This document shows, piece after piece, positions 8,840-17,481 of a DNA stretch of 64,000 nt. The translations under genes were made by a program, and so were the position numbers. How positions within the stretch are numbered: the stretch's first letter is position 1; every line of letters begins with the position of its first letter. The DNA comes from Alloalcanivorax gelatiniphagus (GTDB lineage: Bacteria; Pseudomonadota; Gammaproteobacteria; Pseudomonadales; Alcanivoracaceae): assembly GCF_005938655.1 (NCBI RefSeq), contig NZ_VCQT01000019.1, positions 1 to 64,000 of the forward strand, read 5' to 3'. The notes beneath the pieces were generated by a model, which was not told the origin of the DNA, did no database searches, and saw only the letters and a program-made list of their open reading frames with translations.

Positions 8840-8904
8840 TTAACCCCAGGTTAATCAGTGGCTCTTTTTATTCAATTTAATTAAGAAAACGACTTTCCTA
8901 TAGT
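8840..8904 (+). promoter_or_regulatory. LysR-type operator and promoter of the gentisate operon
   Basis: Perfect palindrome TTAACC-CCA-GGTTAA at 8840-8854, 21 bp gap, -35-like TTTAAT (8876-8881), 17 bp spacer, -10 TATAGT (8899-8904). The palindrome centre would lie near -65 from the start of transcription, the usual recognition site of LysR activators. The same architecture occurs inverted at 17397-17461 in front of the porin gene. Confidence 0.8.
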
Positions 8905-8960
8905 GCCTCGCAAGACACAACAACCCACGACACAACAACAATAGTCGCAGCGAGGTTGCT

Positions 8961-9998
8961 ATGGCAGGCAAGACCACCTCTGCGCGCCGACGCGCGTTCT
9001 ATCAACGGCTGGCGGCGTTCGAAGCCGCTCCCCTGTGGGAGGTGCTCGGCAACATCGTGCCGCGCCAGCCCACCTCCCATTACCACGCCCATCAATGGCA
9101 TTACTCGCAGTTGCGCCCGCTGCTGCTGGAAGCCGGTGATCTGCTTACCGCCGAGGAGGCGGAGCGCCGGGTGCTGGTGCTGGAAAACCCGTCCTGCCCC
9201 GGCCAGTCCCGGGCCACGCCCAGCCTCTATGCCGGCTTGCAGTTGATTCTGCCCGGTGAAACCGCCCCGGCGCACCGGCACACGCCGTCGGCGTTGCGCT
9301 TTCTTATCGAGGGCGAGCGCGGCTACACCTCGGTGGGCGGTGAGCGCACCACCATGCGCGAGGGCGACTTCGTGATCACCCCGGCCTGGGCCTGGCACGA
9401 CCACGGCAACGACGGCGATGAGCCGGTGATCTGGCTGGATGGGCTGGATATTCCGGTGATCAGCTATTTTGAGTCGGTGTTCTCCGACCCCCACGAAGAA
9501 AGCCGCCAGCCGCTCAGCCGGCCGGAGGGCGACTCCCTGGCCCGCTACGGCCAGAACCTGCTGCCCATCGACGCGCGCAGCCCCTACGGGCCGACCACGC
9601 CGATTTTCAATTATCCCTACGAGCGCACCCGGGACGCCCTTATCAAGGCCGCCCTGGGCGCCGCGCCGGATGAGCATTGGGGCACCACCCTGCGCTACGC
9701 CAACCCCATCGACGGCGGCTGGCCGATGCCCACCCTGGCCACCTGGATGACCCATCTGCGCAAGGGCGAGCAAACCACCGCCCTGCGTTCCACGGACAGC
9801 CAGGTGATGCACGTGGTGGAGGGCCGGGGCGAGATCACCATCGACGGCCAGGTGATCAGCTTCGGTCCCAAGGATGTGATCGCCATTCCCGGCTGGCAGT
9901 GGCGGCGTTTGTCGGCCAGCGAGGACTGCTTCCTGTTCTTTTTCTCGGATCGCGCTTTGCACGAGAAGCTCGGCTTCCACCGCGAAGAGCGCCAGTAA
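8961..9998 (+). CDS. Gentisate 1,2-dioxygenase
   Basis: 345 residues with two cupin domains, as in gentisate dioxygenases. The N-terminal cupin has GETAPAHRHTPSALRF with likely Fe(II) ligands His105 and His107, and His146 in AWHDHGN. The second cupin (about 270-335) lacks the full metal set, as is usual. It opens the ring of gentisate with O2 to give maleylpyruvate in the cytoplasm. It is the first gene after the promoter at 8840-8904, with a CGAGG ribosome site. A fumarylpyruvate-type hydrolase follows 19 bp downstream. Salicylate dioxygenases are close relatives, but the neighbouring hydroxylase and hydrolase favour gentisate. Confidence 0.92.
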   Translation: MAGKTTSARRRAFYQRLAAFEAAPLWEVLGNIVPRQPTSHYHAHQWHYSQLRPLLLEAGDLLTAEEAERRVLVLENPSCPGQSRATPSLYAGLQLILPGETAPAHRHTPSALRFLIEGERGYTSVGGERTTMREGDFVITPAWAWHDHGNDGDEPVIWLDGLDIPVISYFESVFSDPHEESRQPLSRPEGDSLARYGQNLLPIDARSPYGPTTPIFNYPYERTRDALIKAALGAAPDEHWGTTLRYANPIDGGWPMPTLATWMTHLRKGEQTTALRSTDSQVMHVVEGRGEITIDGQVISFGPKDVIAIPGWQWRRLSASEDCFLFFFSDRALHEKLGFHREERQ

Positions 9999-10017
9999 TA
10001 AACCCAGAGGTAATCAA

Positions 10018-10875
10018 ATGCGTATTTGTAGATTCGATAACGACCGCGTGGGCGTGGTCGTCGGCGACCGCGTGGCGGATGTCACCGAGGTGGTGAGCGA
10101 AGCGCTGCCGTCGCAACAGTGGCCGTTCTCCCGGGGCGATGCCTTTATCGCCGCGTTGCCGGAACTGCGCCAACGGTTGGAAGCGGCCGCCGCCGACGCG
10201 CCCAGCAGGCCGCTGGCCGAGGTGCGTCTGCTCAGCCCGGTGGCCAACCCGGGCAAGATCATCGCCGCGCCGGTGAACTACATGAAGCACGTGGAGGAGT
10301 CCCGCGAGGACGCCGGCATCAACTTCGGCACCGAGATCTCGCTGATCGACCGTTACGCCCTGTTTCTCAAGGCCAACAGCTCCATGGTCGGCGCCGGTGA
10401 AGGGGTGGAGATCCATCACGACGATGGCCGCCGCACCGATCACGAGGTGGAGCTGGCGCTGGTGATCGGCAAAACCGCCCGCAATGTCTCCGAGCAGGAC
10501 GCTCTTGACTACATCGCCGGTTACTTCATCGGCCTGGATATCACCATTCGCGGTACCGAGGATCGCAGCTATCGCAAATCCCTGGATACCTTCACGGTGC
10601 TCGGGCCCTGGCTGGTGACCGCCGATGAATTCGGTTCCCCGGAGTCGGTGGAGCTGGACATCAAGGTCAACGACGAAACCCGTCAGAACGCCAACACCCG
10701 CGATCTGATCTGGTCGGTGGCCAAGATTATTTCCTTCGCCTCCCACTCCTACACCCTGGAGCCCGGCGACGTGATTCTCACCGGCACCCCGGAAGGGGTG
10801 GCACCGATCCAGCGCGGTGACCGTATGGATGCCTGGATCGAACGGATCGGCGCCATGCGCGTGATGGTGCGCTGA
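10018..10875 (+). CDS. Fumarylacetoacetate hydrolase family protein, probable fumarylpyruvate or maleylpyruvate hydrolase
   Basis: 285 residues, FAH fold. The metal ligands of the family are visible as Glu143 and Glu145 in DHEVELALVIG and Asp174 in IGLDIT, with the loop ILTGTPEGV near the C-terminus. It would split the ring-opened product of gentisate to pyruvate and fumarate (or malate). No glutathione-dependent maleylpyruvate isomerase gene lies in the island, so it may act directly on maleylpyruvate, or the isomerase is elsewhere. It is co-transcribed with the dioxygenase (19 bp upstream) and the monooxygenase (26 bp downstream). Confidence 0.87.
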   Translation: MRICRFDNDRVGVVVGDRVADVTEVVSEALPSQQWPFSRGDAFIAALPELRQRLEAAAADAPSRPLAEVRLLSPVANPGKIIAAPVNYMKHVEESREDAGINFGTEISLIDRYALFLKANSSMVGAGEGVEIHHDDGRRTDHEVELALVIGKTARNVSEQDALDYIAGYFIGLDITIRGTEDRSYRKSLDTFTVLGPWLVTADEFGSPESVELDIKVNDETRQNANTRDLIWSVAKIISFASHSYTLEPGDVILTGTPEGVAPIQRGDRMDAWIERIGAMRVMVR

Positions 10876-10901
10876 AGTTCGGTGACAAGCGGAGTCCTTG
10901 C

Positions 10902-12086
10902 ATGAGCAAAAACAAAGTTCTGATTGCCGGCGGCGGCATCGGCGGCCTTACCGCCGCCGCCTGTCTGCTGCAGCGCGGCATCGACGTGGAGGTCTACGAA
11001 CAGGCCGATGTGCTGGGCGAGGTGGGCGCGGGCATCCAGGTCAGCGCCAATGCCAGCCGCGTGTATCGCCATATCGGGGTGCTGGACGCCCTGGTGGAGA
11101 CCGGCTCGCGGCCGGAAGCCTACCGGTTTCGTCTGTTCGACAGCGGCGAGGTGCTGCAGACCATTCCCCTGGGCGATGCCTACACCCGTCGCCACGGCGT
11201 GCCCTATGTGTCCGTGCACCGGGCCGATCTGCACCGGCTGCTGGTGGAGCGGGTGCGCGCCCTCAAGCCCGATGCCATCCACCTCGGCAAGGAGGTGGTG
11301 CGCTTCGAGGAGCAGGGTGGCGGGGTAACGCTGTATTTCGCCGATGGCGGACAGGCTGAGGGCGCCGTGCTGCTGGGCGCCGACGGCATCAAGTCGGCGA
11401 TCCGTGAGCAGATCGTCGGTGCCGCGCCGGTGACCTATACCGGCGATGCCTCCTGGCGGGTGGTGGTCAGCGCCGACGATGTGGACGAGGCGCACCGGCT
11501 GCGCACCGTGGACATCTGGGTGGGGCCCGGCAAACACGCGGTGACCTACCCCATGCGCGGCGACAGCCTGATCAATCTGGTCGGCTGCGTGGAGCACGAC
11601 CAGTGGGACGAGGAGTCCTGGGTGGCCAGCCGTCCCTGGGAGGAACTCAACGCGGACTTCCAGGGCTGGCATCCGGCCATCGGCGCGCTGATCGCGGCCG
11701 CTGACCGGGACCACTGCTATCGCTGGGCGATGAATAACCGCCCGCCGGTGGCCAACTGGACCGCCGGCGCCGCCACTCTGTTGGGCGACGCCGCCCATCC
11801 GACCTTGCCTTACATGGCCCAGGGCGCGGCCATGGCGGTGGAAGACGCGGCGGTGTTCGCCCGCGCCCTGGCGTCCGCGGGCACCGACCACCAAGCGCTG
11901 TTGTTGTATCAGCGCAACCGTATCGAGCGGACCACCCGCATCGTCAATGAATCGTCGGCCAACCGACGTCTTTTCCATCTCAATTCCACCGACGAACTGC
12001 GTCAGGAGTTCGCCAAACGGGATATGAACTCAGAGCGTTCCGCCTGGTTGTTTTCCTACGACCCGGTGAGCGTGGACATGCTCTGA
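10902..12086 (+). CDS. FAD-dependent ring hydroxylase, probable 3-hydroxybenzoate 6-hydroxylase
   Basis: 394 residues, single-component flavin monooxygenase of the salicylate/3-hydroxybenzoate hydroxylase group. It shows the FAD motif GGGIGG (residues 10-15), the DG motif in LGADGIKSAI, and the second FAD motif GDAAHPTLPYMAQGA (about 295-309). With NAD(P)H and O2 it would hydroxylate a monohydroxybenzoate to gentisate, feeding the dioxygenase two genes upstream. 3-Hydroxybenzoate is the favoured substrate because salicylate hydroxylases of this family normally produce catechol and no catechol gene is here. The substrate assignment is inference from context. Confidence 0.85.
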   Translation: MSKNKVLIAGGGIGGLTAAACLLQRGIDVEVYEQADVLGEVGAGIQVSANASRVYRHIGVLDALVETGSRPEAYRFRLFDSGEVLQTIPLGDAYTRRHGVPYVSVHRADLHRLLVERVRALKPDAIHLGKEVVRFEEQGGGVTLYFADGGQAEGAVLLGADGIKSAIREQIVGAAPVTYTGDASWRVVVSADDVDEAHRLRTVDIWVGPGKHAVTYPMRGDSLINLVGCVEHDQWDEESWVASRPWEELNADFQGWHPAIGALIAAADRDHCYRWAMNNRPPVANWTAGAATLLGDAAHPTLPYMAQGAAMAVEDAAVFARALASAGTDHQALLLYQRNRIERTTRIVNESSANRRLFHLNSTDELRQEFAKRDMNSERSAWLFSYDPVSVDML

Positions 12087-12201
12087 AACGATTGTTCTTA
12101 CGCAGCCGGAAGTGGCGGCGGCTAGCATGTCCGTTTTTCAAGCAGACGCCGCCACTCCCTAATAAAGTCCGATAACCGTGCCGGTTAAGGAGAAAAAACC
12201 A

Positions 12202-13167
12202 ATGATAATGACAATGACCCGTAAGCTGCTTACCGCCCTGATGCTGGCCGCCACCCTGACGGCCACGGCTCAGGCGCAATCCTTCGGCATCGGCACCGCC
12301 GGCGGCGGTTCGTCGACCTACAGCATCGGCGCCGCCATCGCCAATGTGATCTCCAACGCCACCGGCGACCAATACCTGGTGCAGCCCTATGGCGGCACCG
12401 GCCGGGTGATGCCGCTGGTCAACAGCGGCCGCACCGACTTCGGCCTGGCCAATATTCTTGAGGTCAGCAACGCCTATAACGGCGTCGGCGATTTCCAGGG
12501 CCACGAACACCCGGATCTGCGTGTGGTGGCGGTGCTTTATCCGTTCGACGTGGGCCTGTTCGTGCGCGAGGACGCGGAGTACCAGAGCATCAACGACATC
12601 AAGGGCGCGCGCATTTCCTCCGGCTACAGCGGCCAGCGGATTATCGGTGAGCTGATCGACGCCGCCCTGGCCAACGCCGACCTGACCATGGACGACATGC
12701 GCGCCGTGCCGACCACCAATCTGCTCTCCAACGCGGACGACTTCACCGCCGGGCGCACCGACGTGGGCTTCTTCGCGCTGGGCTCCGGCAAGCTGGACGA
12801 GGTCAACGCCTCGGTGGGTGGCATTCGCTTCCTGCCGTTCAATATCGACGCGGAAGCCCAGGCCCGCATGCAGGCGCTGATGCCGCAGACCTATGTGCGC
12901 GTGGTGCAACCCCGGGACAACCTGACCGGGCTGAAAAAGCCCGCGCCGATGATGGCCTACGATTACATTCTGTACGCCGGCAAGCATGTGGACGACGACG
13001 CGGTTTATCGGCTGGTGGAGGGCTTGATCGAGCACCGCCAGGCCCTGGCCGACAACTACGCCAACCTGAGCCGGCTGGAGCCGCGCAAGATGGCCAAGAA
13101 CGTGCGGCTTCCCTATCACCCGGGCGCCATCCGCTATTACCAGGAGCACGACCTCTGGTCGCGCTGA
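12202..13167 (+). CDS. TAXI-family TRAP transporter solute-binding protein
   Basis: 321 residues, signal peptide of about 26 residues ending AQAQS, then FGIGTAGGGSSTYSIGAAIA, the typical opening of TAXI periplasmic binding proteins. The ATG at 12202 is used because AAGGAG lies 9 bp upstream; a GTG at 12178 would give an atypical hydrophilic extension. It captures a substrate in the periplasm and delivers it to the fused TRAP permease encoded 23 bp downstream. By context the ligand is probably an aromatic acid that enters the gentisate route. TAXI binding proteins have few characterised ligands, so this is worth testing. Confidence 0.9.
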   Translation: MIMTMTRKLLTALMLAATLTATAQAQSFGIGTAGGGSSTYSIGAAIANVISNATGDQYLVQPYGGTGRVMPLVNSGRTDFGLANILEVSNAYNGVGDFQGHEHPDLRVVAVLYPFDVGLFVREDAEYQSINDIKGARISSGYSGQRIIGELIDAALANADLTMDDMRAVPTTNLLSNADDFTAGRTDVGFFALGSGKLDEVNASVGGIRFLPFNIDAEAQARMQALMPQTYVRVVQPRDNLTGLKKPAPMMAYDYILYAGKHVDDDAVYRLVEGLIEHRQALADNYANLSRLEPRKMAKNVRLPYHPGAIRYYQEHDLWSR

Positions 13168-13190
13168 GCCACACCGGCGAGTAGCGAATC

Positions 13191-15149
13191 ATGACCACAT
13201 TGACTGAAGCCAACGGCGCCGCCGGCAGTGCGGCTGCCCGGCGGGCGACCGTGCTGCGTGGGCTGGTGGCGGTATTGATCACCGCCCTCAGTCTGGGTTG
13301 GACCGCGGAGCTGCCGCGCCTGTTATGGGGCCGCGTGTACCTGGTACAGGAATTTTCCCTGGTGATCCTGGGGCTGTGCCTGGCGCTTATCTATCTGAGT
13401 CGGGACCTGCGCGGGCGTGACTACGCCGGCGCCCCGGCGCGGTTCAATCTGCTGATCGCGGCGCTGGTACTGGGCACCTGCTGGTATGCCGCCTGGCGCT
13501 ATAAGGTGCTGTCCGCGCAGATGTTCTACTTCCCGGTGGAGACCTTCATCATCGGCGCCATTATCGTGCCGGCGGTGATCGACGGTTTGCGTCGCATGGT
13601 GGGCTGGGCGCTGGTGCTGATCGTGCTGGCGTTCATTGCCTACGGACTGTGGGGCAATCTGATGCCGGCGCCGTTCACCGCCCGGCCCTGGACGGTGATG
13701 GATCTGGCTCCGCATCTGGTGCTCGACACCACCGCCATGGTGGGCCTGCCGATCACCATCGGCGTCACCGTGGTGATTCCGTTTATCTTCTTCGGTGTGC
13801 TGCTGAACCGCGCCGGCGGCGGCGAGTTCTTCTCCGATCTGGCGGTGGCGGCGGTGGGGCGGTTCCGTGGCGGTAGCGGCAAGATCGCCATTGTCGCCTC
13901 GGCGCTGTTCGGCACCATCTCCGGCAGCGCCGTGTCCAATGTGGTGTCCACCGGGGTGATCTCGATTCCATTGATGAAGCGCTCCGGCTTCAGCGGACGG
14001 GTGGCGGCGGCCACCGAGTCGGTGGCCTCCACCGGCGGGCAGTTCATGCCACCGGTGATGGGCGCCGCCGCCTTCCTGATGGCGGAACTGTCGCAGACCC
14101 CCTACGAGACCATTGTGCTGGCGGCGGTGCTGCCGGCGCTGTTCTTCTTCTTCGCGGTGTTCATGCAGTCCGATGCGGACGCCATCCACCAGAACGTGTC
14201 TCCCGTGCCCCGGGAGGAGCGCAAGCCGTTCAGCCAGGTGATGAAGCAGGGCGGGCATTTTCTGTTGCCGTTCGTGCTGCTGATCGTGCTGCTGTTCAAC
14301 TTCAACCAGTCTCCGGAACTGTCGGCGCTGGCGGCGGCGGTGCTGGTGGCGGTGCTCGGGCTGACCCGTGGCTATGGCGGTGAGCGCATCGCTTTCCGGG
14401 ACATTCTGGAAGCGTTCCGCAAAACCGGCCAGGCGTCCATGGAGATCCTGGCCATCGTCGCCGCCGCCGGTTTCGTTATCGGTGTGCTCAATGCCACCGG
14501 CGTGGTGTTCGCGCTCACCTCGATCATGGTCGACGTCGCCGGTGGCGATGTGGTGGTGCTGCTGGCACTGACGGCGGTGATCAGTATCGTGCTGGGCATG
14601 GGCATGCCCACCGTGGCGGTCTATGTATTGCTGGCGTCCCTGGTGGTGCCGGCGCTGGTGCACGCCGGCGTGCCCAAGCTGTCGGCGCATATGTTCGTGT
14701 TGTACTACGGCATGATGTCGATGATCACGCCGCCCATCGCCATCGCCGCCTACGCCGCCTCCAGCATCGCCGACGAGAAGCCGCTGGCGGTGTCGGTGAC
14801 CGCCATGCGCTACGCCTGGATCGCCTACCTGGTGCCGTTTATTTTCGTGTTCCGTCCCGAGATGTTGCTCAGCAAGAGCCATTTCGACGCGGCCGGATTG
14901 ACGGAGGTGGTGCTCGCCACCACGCTGTTGATCTTTATTCTCAACGGCGCCCTGGCCGGCTACCTGCGCGGTGCGCTGCGCTGGCCCTGGCGTCTGATAC
15001 TGGGCGTCACCGGGCTGGCCGTGTTTCTGGCCCTGGTCAGTGGCAGCCACGCCGTGCCGGCCTACGCCCTGGGGCTGGCGGTGATGGCGGCCTGTGCCGG
15101 GCGCGGTTATTGGCGCCGGCGCGCCTGGAACCCCCAGAGCCAGCCATGA
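13191..15149 (+). CDS. TRAP transporter permease, fused small and large subunits (4TM/12TM)
   Basis: 652 residues, the normal size of the fused DctQM permeases that partner TAXI binding proteins. The first four helices (to about residue 150) correspond to the small subunit. The rest is the large subunit with GGGEFFSDLAVAAVGR, FGTISGSAVSNVVSTG and the discontinuous-helix motif VLGMGMPTVAVYVLLASL. It works as a sodium-driven importer in the inner membrane. It lies 23 bp after its binding-protein gene. A hairpin with a T-run follows it (15191-15230), which may reduce transcription into the TauE-like gene. Confidence 0.93.
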   Translation: MTTLTEANGAAGSAAARRATVLRGLVAVLITALSLGWTAELPRLLWGRVYLVQEFSLVILGLCLALIYLSRDLRGRDYAGAPARFNLLIAALVLGTCWYAAWRYKVLSAQMFYFPVETFIIGAIIVPAVIDGLRRMVGWALVLIVLAFIAYGLWGNLMPAPFTARPWTVMDLAPHLVLDTTAMVGLPITIGVTVVIPFIFFGVLLNRAGGGEFFSDLAVAAVGRFRGGSGKIAIVASALFGTISGSAVSNVVSTGVISIPLMKRSGFSGRVAAATESVASTGGQFMPPVMGAAAFLMAELSQTPYETIVLAAVLPALFFFFAVFMQSDADAIHQNVSPVPREERKPFSQVMKQGGHFLLPFVLLIVLLFNFNQSPELSALAAAVLVAVLGLTRGYGGERIAFRDILEAFRKTGQASMEILAIVAAAGFVIGVLNATGVVFALTSIMVDVAGGDVVVLLALTAVISIVLGMGMPTVAVYVLLASLVVPALVHAGVPKLSAHMFVLYYGMMSMITPPIAIAAYAASSIADEKPLAVSVTAMRYAWIAYLVPFIFVFRPEMLLSKSHFDAAGLTEVVLATTLLIFILNGALAGYLRGALRWPWRLILGVTGLAVFLALVSGSHAVPAYALGLAVMAACAGRGYWRRRAWNPQSQP

Positions 15150-15190
15150 TGGCGGGCCACTGACCGCCGCCTTTCCCTGTCTCCCGGGTT

Positions 15191-15230
15191 GGCGTCCCCG
15201 CTCACGGTTCCGGCGAGGGGCGCCTTTTTT
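15191..15230 (+). terminator. Hairpin with T-run between TRAP permease and TauE-like gene
   Basis: GGCG-TCCCC pairs with GGGG-CGCC around a long GC-rich loop and is followed by TTTTTT ending at 15230. It is placed 15 bp before the next start codon, so it probably attenuates rather than isolates the last gene. Confidence 0.6.
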
Positions 15231-15244
15231 GTCAGGATTTCGCC

Positions 15245-16003
15245 TTGAGCACTCTCGTGTTGCCTTCGCTGGCCACCTTCGCCGCCCTCTGTCTCACCTT
15301 TGGTACCGCCGGCACCGTCAAAGGCCTGACCGGTTTCGGCATGCCGCTGGTGGGCATTCCGTTGACCATTCTGCTGCTGGACGTTCCGCCCACCACGGTG
15401 ATGGGCTGGATGCTGGCGCCGATCTTTATCACCAACCTGGCGCAGTTGATCAGCAGCCGCCATCGGGCGGCGGTGGTGGTGGGCCTGTGGCCGTTGTTCG
15501 CCGGTTTGCTGCTGGCGATGCTGGCCAGCGTGCCGCTGCTGGCACGGCTGCATCAGGATCAGCTGTCGCTGTTGGTGGGCGTGTTGGTGCTGTTGGTGAC
15601 CCTGTCGCAATTCATGCGGCCCTGGCGGGTGGCGCCGGCCTGGCGGCGGGCCTTTCTGTTCACCGCAGGCGTGGTCAGCGGCGCGGTGGGCGGCGCCACC
15701 TCGTTTTTCGGTTTTCCCGCCGTGCACGCCCTGCTGGCCGTGGACCTGGACAAGACCGGGTTCATCTTTTCGGTGAGCCTGATGTTTCTGGTGGGCGGGG
15801 TGGTGATCGCCGCGGCCCTGGGTGGCTACGGGCTGATCGGCGGCGCCGATCTGGTGATCTCGGCGCTGGTGGTGGCGCCGGCATTGGCCGGGCTGTGGCT
15901 GGGGCAGCGGCTGCGCGGCCGGCTGTCCCTGCTGGCGTTTCAGCGGCTGGTGCGGGTGGTATTGCTGCTGGTGGGTTGCAGCATGATTTACAAGGGGCTG
16001 TGA
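15245..16003 (+). CDS. TauE/SafE family permease
   Basis: 252 residues, about eight hydrophobic helices in two similar halves, with GTVKGLTGFGMPLVG near the N-terminus and GGATSFFGFPAVHALL in the second half, as in TauE/SafE (DUF81) proteins. The start is a TTG at 15245 with CAGGA 8 bp upstream; no ATG is available before the first conserved helix. Family members move sulfonates, sulfite or organic acids across the inner membrane. Being last in the aromatic operon suggests transport of an aromatic acid or a pathway product. Direction and substrate are unknown. Confidence 0.8.
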   Translation: MSTLVLPSLATFAALCLTFGTAGTVKGLTGFGMPLVGIPLTILLLDVPPTTVMGWMLAPIFITNLAQLISSRHRAAVVVGLWPLFAGLLLAMLASVPLLARLHQDQLSLLVGVLVLLVTLSQFMRPWRVAPAWRRAFLFTAGVVSGAVGGATSFFGFPAVHALLAVDLDKTGFIFSVSLMFLVGGVVIAAALGGYGLIGGADLVISALVVAPALAGLWLGQRLRGRLSLLAFQRLVRVVLLLVGCSMIYKGL

Positions 16004-16004
16004 A

Positions 16005-16027
16005 GGACCCGGCCGTTGGCCGGGTCC
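16005..16027. terminator. Bidirectional hairpin between convergent TauE-like and porin genes
   Basis: GGACCCGGCC (16005-16014) pairs perfectly with 16018-16027 around GTT. It starts 1 bp after the TauE-like stop and lies 22 bp past the porin stop on the other strand. No long T-run is present on either side. Confidence 0.55.
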
Positions 16028-16049
16028 GTGGTACTGGTCGGGAGGGTGC

Positions 16050-17261
16050 TCAGAACTGGTAGAGGAAGCTGGTTTGCAGACGATTGGCGGTTTCCGATTC
16101 GCCGTTGACCTGCTCCAGATCCACCCGTTGCAGCTCCACGCCCACCATCATGCGCGCGGTCACGTCCCAGATCAGATTGGCGAAGCCGTAATCCAGCGTT
16201 TCGAAGTGCTCGCCGTATTCGGTTTCCGGCAGGTCCTGCTTGAGCCGGGAGAAGCCCACCGAGGCGAACCAGTCACGGCTCAGCGGCTGGTTGAGAGAGA
16301 CGCCGAAGGCGGTCAGGTCCACGGTTTCCAGCTTGCCGTTTTCCACGTAAACGTCCGGCGCCCGGCGGTGGCCGGTATTGCCCGGGTTGCCCATGTAGTT
16401 GCCGATGCCGCTGCCGCCGATCACGTTGCCCTTGAAGGTGAGGCCGTTGAACAGCGGCAGGCTGATCTGCGCCAGGGCACCGTAACCGGTGGCGCTGTCG
16501 TCGACCTGGGCCACTTCATCGTTGGTGGACAGCTTGCGCGCCAGCAGCGACAGGGTGAACAGGCGCCGGTATTCGTAGCGCAGGGTCAGGTCCGGCAGCG
16601 GGCTGTCGCCGCTGGCGGCGCTGTTGGGGTCCGGCGAGACGTTGGCGCGGGCGATCACCGTGTCCGGGTCCTCCAGGGCCACCGCCAGGGTGCCTTTGCC
16701 GATGGAGCGGGTGTAGCGCAACTGCGCCTTGCGGTCGAAGGCGTAGCCCTTGGGGCTGCCCAGGGCCAGGGTGCGCGGCGTGGCCACGAAGCTCATGAAG
16801 TTGGTCCAGGTTTGACCGGCCAGCAAGCCGTTCATCTCGCCATAGGCATGGCGCAGATTGAACTTCTCGTCGGGCATGAAGTGCCCTTCGAAATAGGTGG
16901 TGAGCACGCCCCGGTCGGTGCGCGTATGGGTGCGGAAATTGAGCCGGGACTCCGCCGCCGTGAAACGGGTGCGGCCGTCGGTGCGGTTGCTGTCGTCGAG
17001 CACGTTGAACGGCGTGGTGGAGGCGCCCAGGTCGTAGTCGAAGTCGTAGAAGATGTCGAGTTTTGCGTAGCCGCCGAACGCCACGTCGGTGGCGGTGCCG
17101 GGAATGTTGAAGGTGCTGCGGTGGTTCCAGGGCGGGCCCACCCGGCTGGGTTCGCCGGTGACCACCGGCTGGCCGGCCTCGACCACGTCGAAAGCGTGGC
17201 TTTGCGGCGCCGCCAGCCAGGTGGAGGCCAGCACCAGAGGAACCAGAGGTTTGAATTTCAT
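16050..17261 (-). CDS. Outer-membrane porin, DcaP-like
   Basis: 403 residues, signal peptide of 23 residues ending SHA, then a beta-barrel pattern with alternating hydrophobic residues and a C-terminal Phe as in outer-membrane proteins. Segments GGYAKLDIFYDFDYDLG and ESRLNFRTHTRT resemble the DcaP family of trimeric porins, which take up carboxylic acids. The gene is driven leftward by a promoter module almost identical to that of the gentisate operon, so it is most likely the outer-membrane entry route for the aromatic substrate. Substrate is inferred from regulation only. Confidence 0.85.
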   Translation of the reverse strand: MKFKPLVPLVLASTWLAAPQSHAFDVVEAGQPVVTGEPSRVGPPWNHRSTFNIPGTATDVAFGGYAKLDIFYDFDYDLGASTTPFNVLDDSNRTDGRTRFTAAESRLNFRTHTRTDRGVLTTYFEGHFMPDEKFNLRHAYGEMNGLLAGQTWTNFMSFVATPRTLALGSPKGYAFDRKAQLRYTRSIGKGTLAVALEDPDTVIARANVSPDPNSAASGDSPLPDLTLRYEYRRLFTLSLLARKLSTNDEVAQVDDSATGYGALAQISLPLFNGLTFKGNVIGGSGIGNYMGNPGNTGHRRAPDVYVENGKLETVDLTAFGVSLNQPLSRDWFASVGFSRLKQDLPETEYGEHFETLDYGFANLIWDVTARMMVGVELQRVDLEQVNGESETANRLQTSFLYQF

Positions 17262-17396
17262 GGCGATTTCCTTGTTTCTCTTATGAATGTTGTTATTCGC
17301 GTTTTGCGTTTTTCAGGCACGAAGCGTCCCGCCCCGGGGCCGGAGCCACGGGAAAAAACAGGGCGGGGGAGGCGTGGGAAGTGCCGTTGAACCGGG

Positions 17397-17461
17397 ACTA
17401 TAGGAAAGGCTTTTTATTAATTAAATTGAAAAAACGGGACCCGAAGTTAACCTTGGGTTAA
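17397..17461 (-). promoter_or_regulatory. LysR-type operator and promoter of the porin gene
   Basis: Mirror copy of the module at 8840-8904. On the minus strand: palindrome TTAACC-N3-GGTTAA (17461-17447), 21 bp gap, TTTAAT (17425-17420), 17 bp spacer, TATAGT (17402-17397), then the porin ATG 136 bp further on. The palindrome ends 20 bp before the LysR ATG at 17482 on the other strand, so a bound regulator could also repress its own gene. Confidence 0.8.
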
Positions 17462-17481
17462 CCAATAACAAGGAGAACCCC

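Noticed and set aside
8589-8880. Small plus-strand frames before the gentisate operon
   Set aside because: They cross the ABC-F remnant and the operator region, have no ribosome sites and no recognisable similarity.
17262-17481. Possible small gene in the porin-LysR intergenic region
   Set aside because: The region is explained by the divergent promoter-operator module and the porin leader; no frame has coding character.
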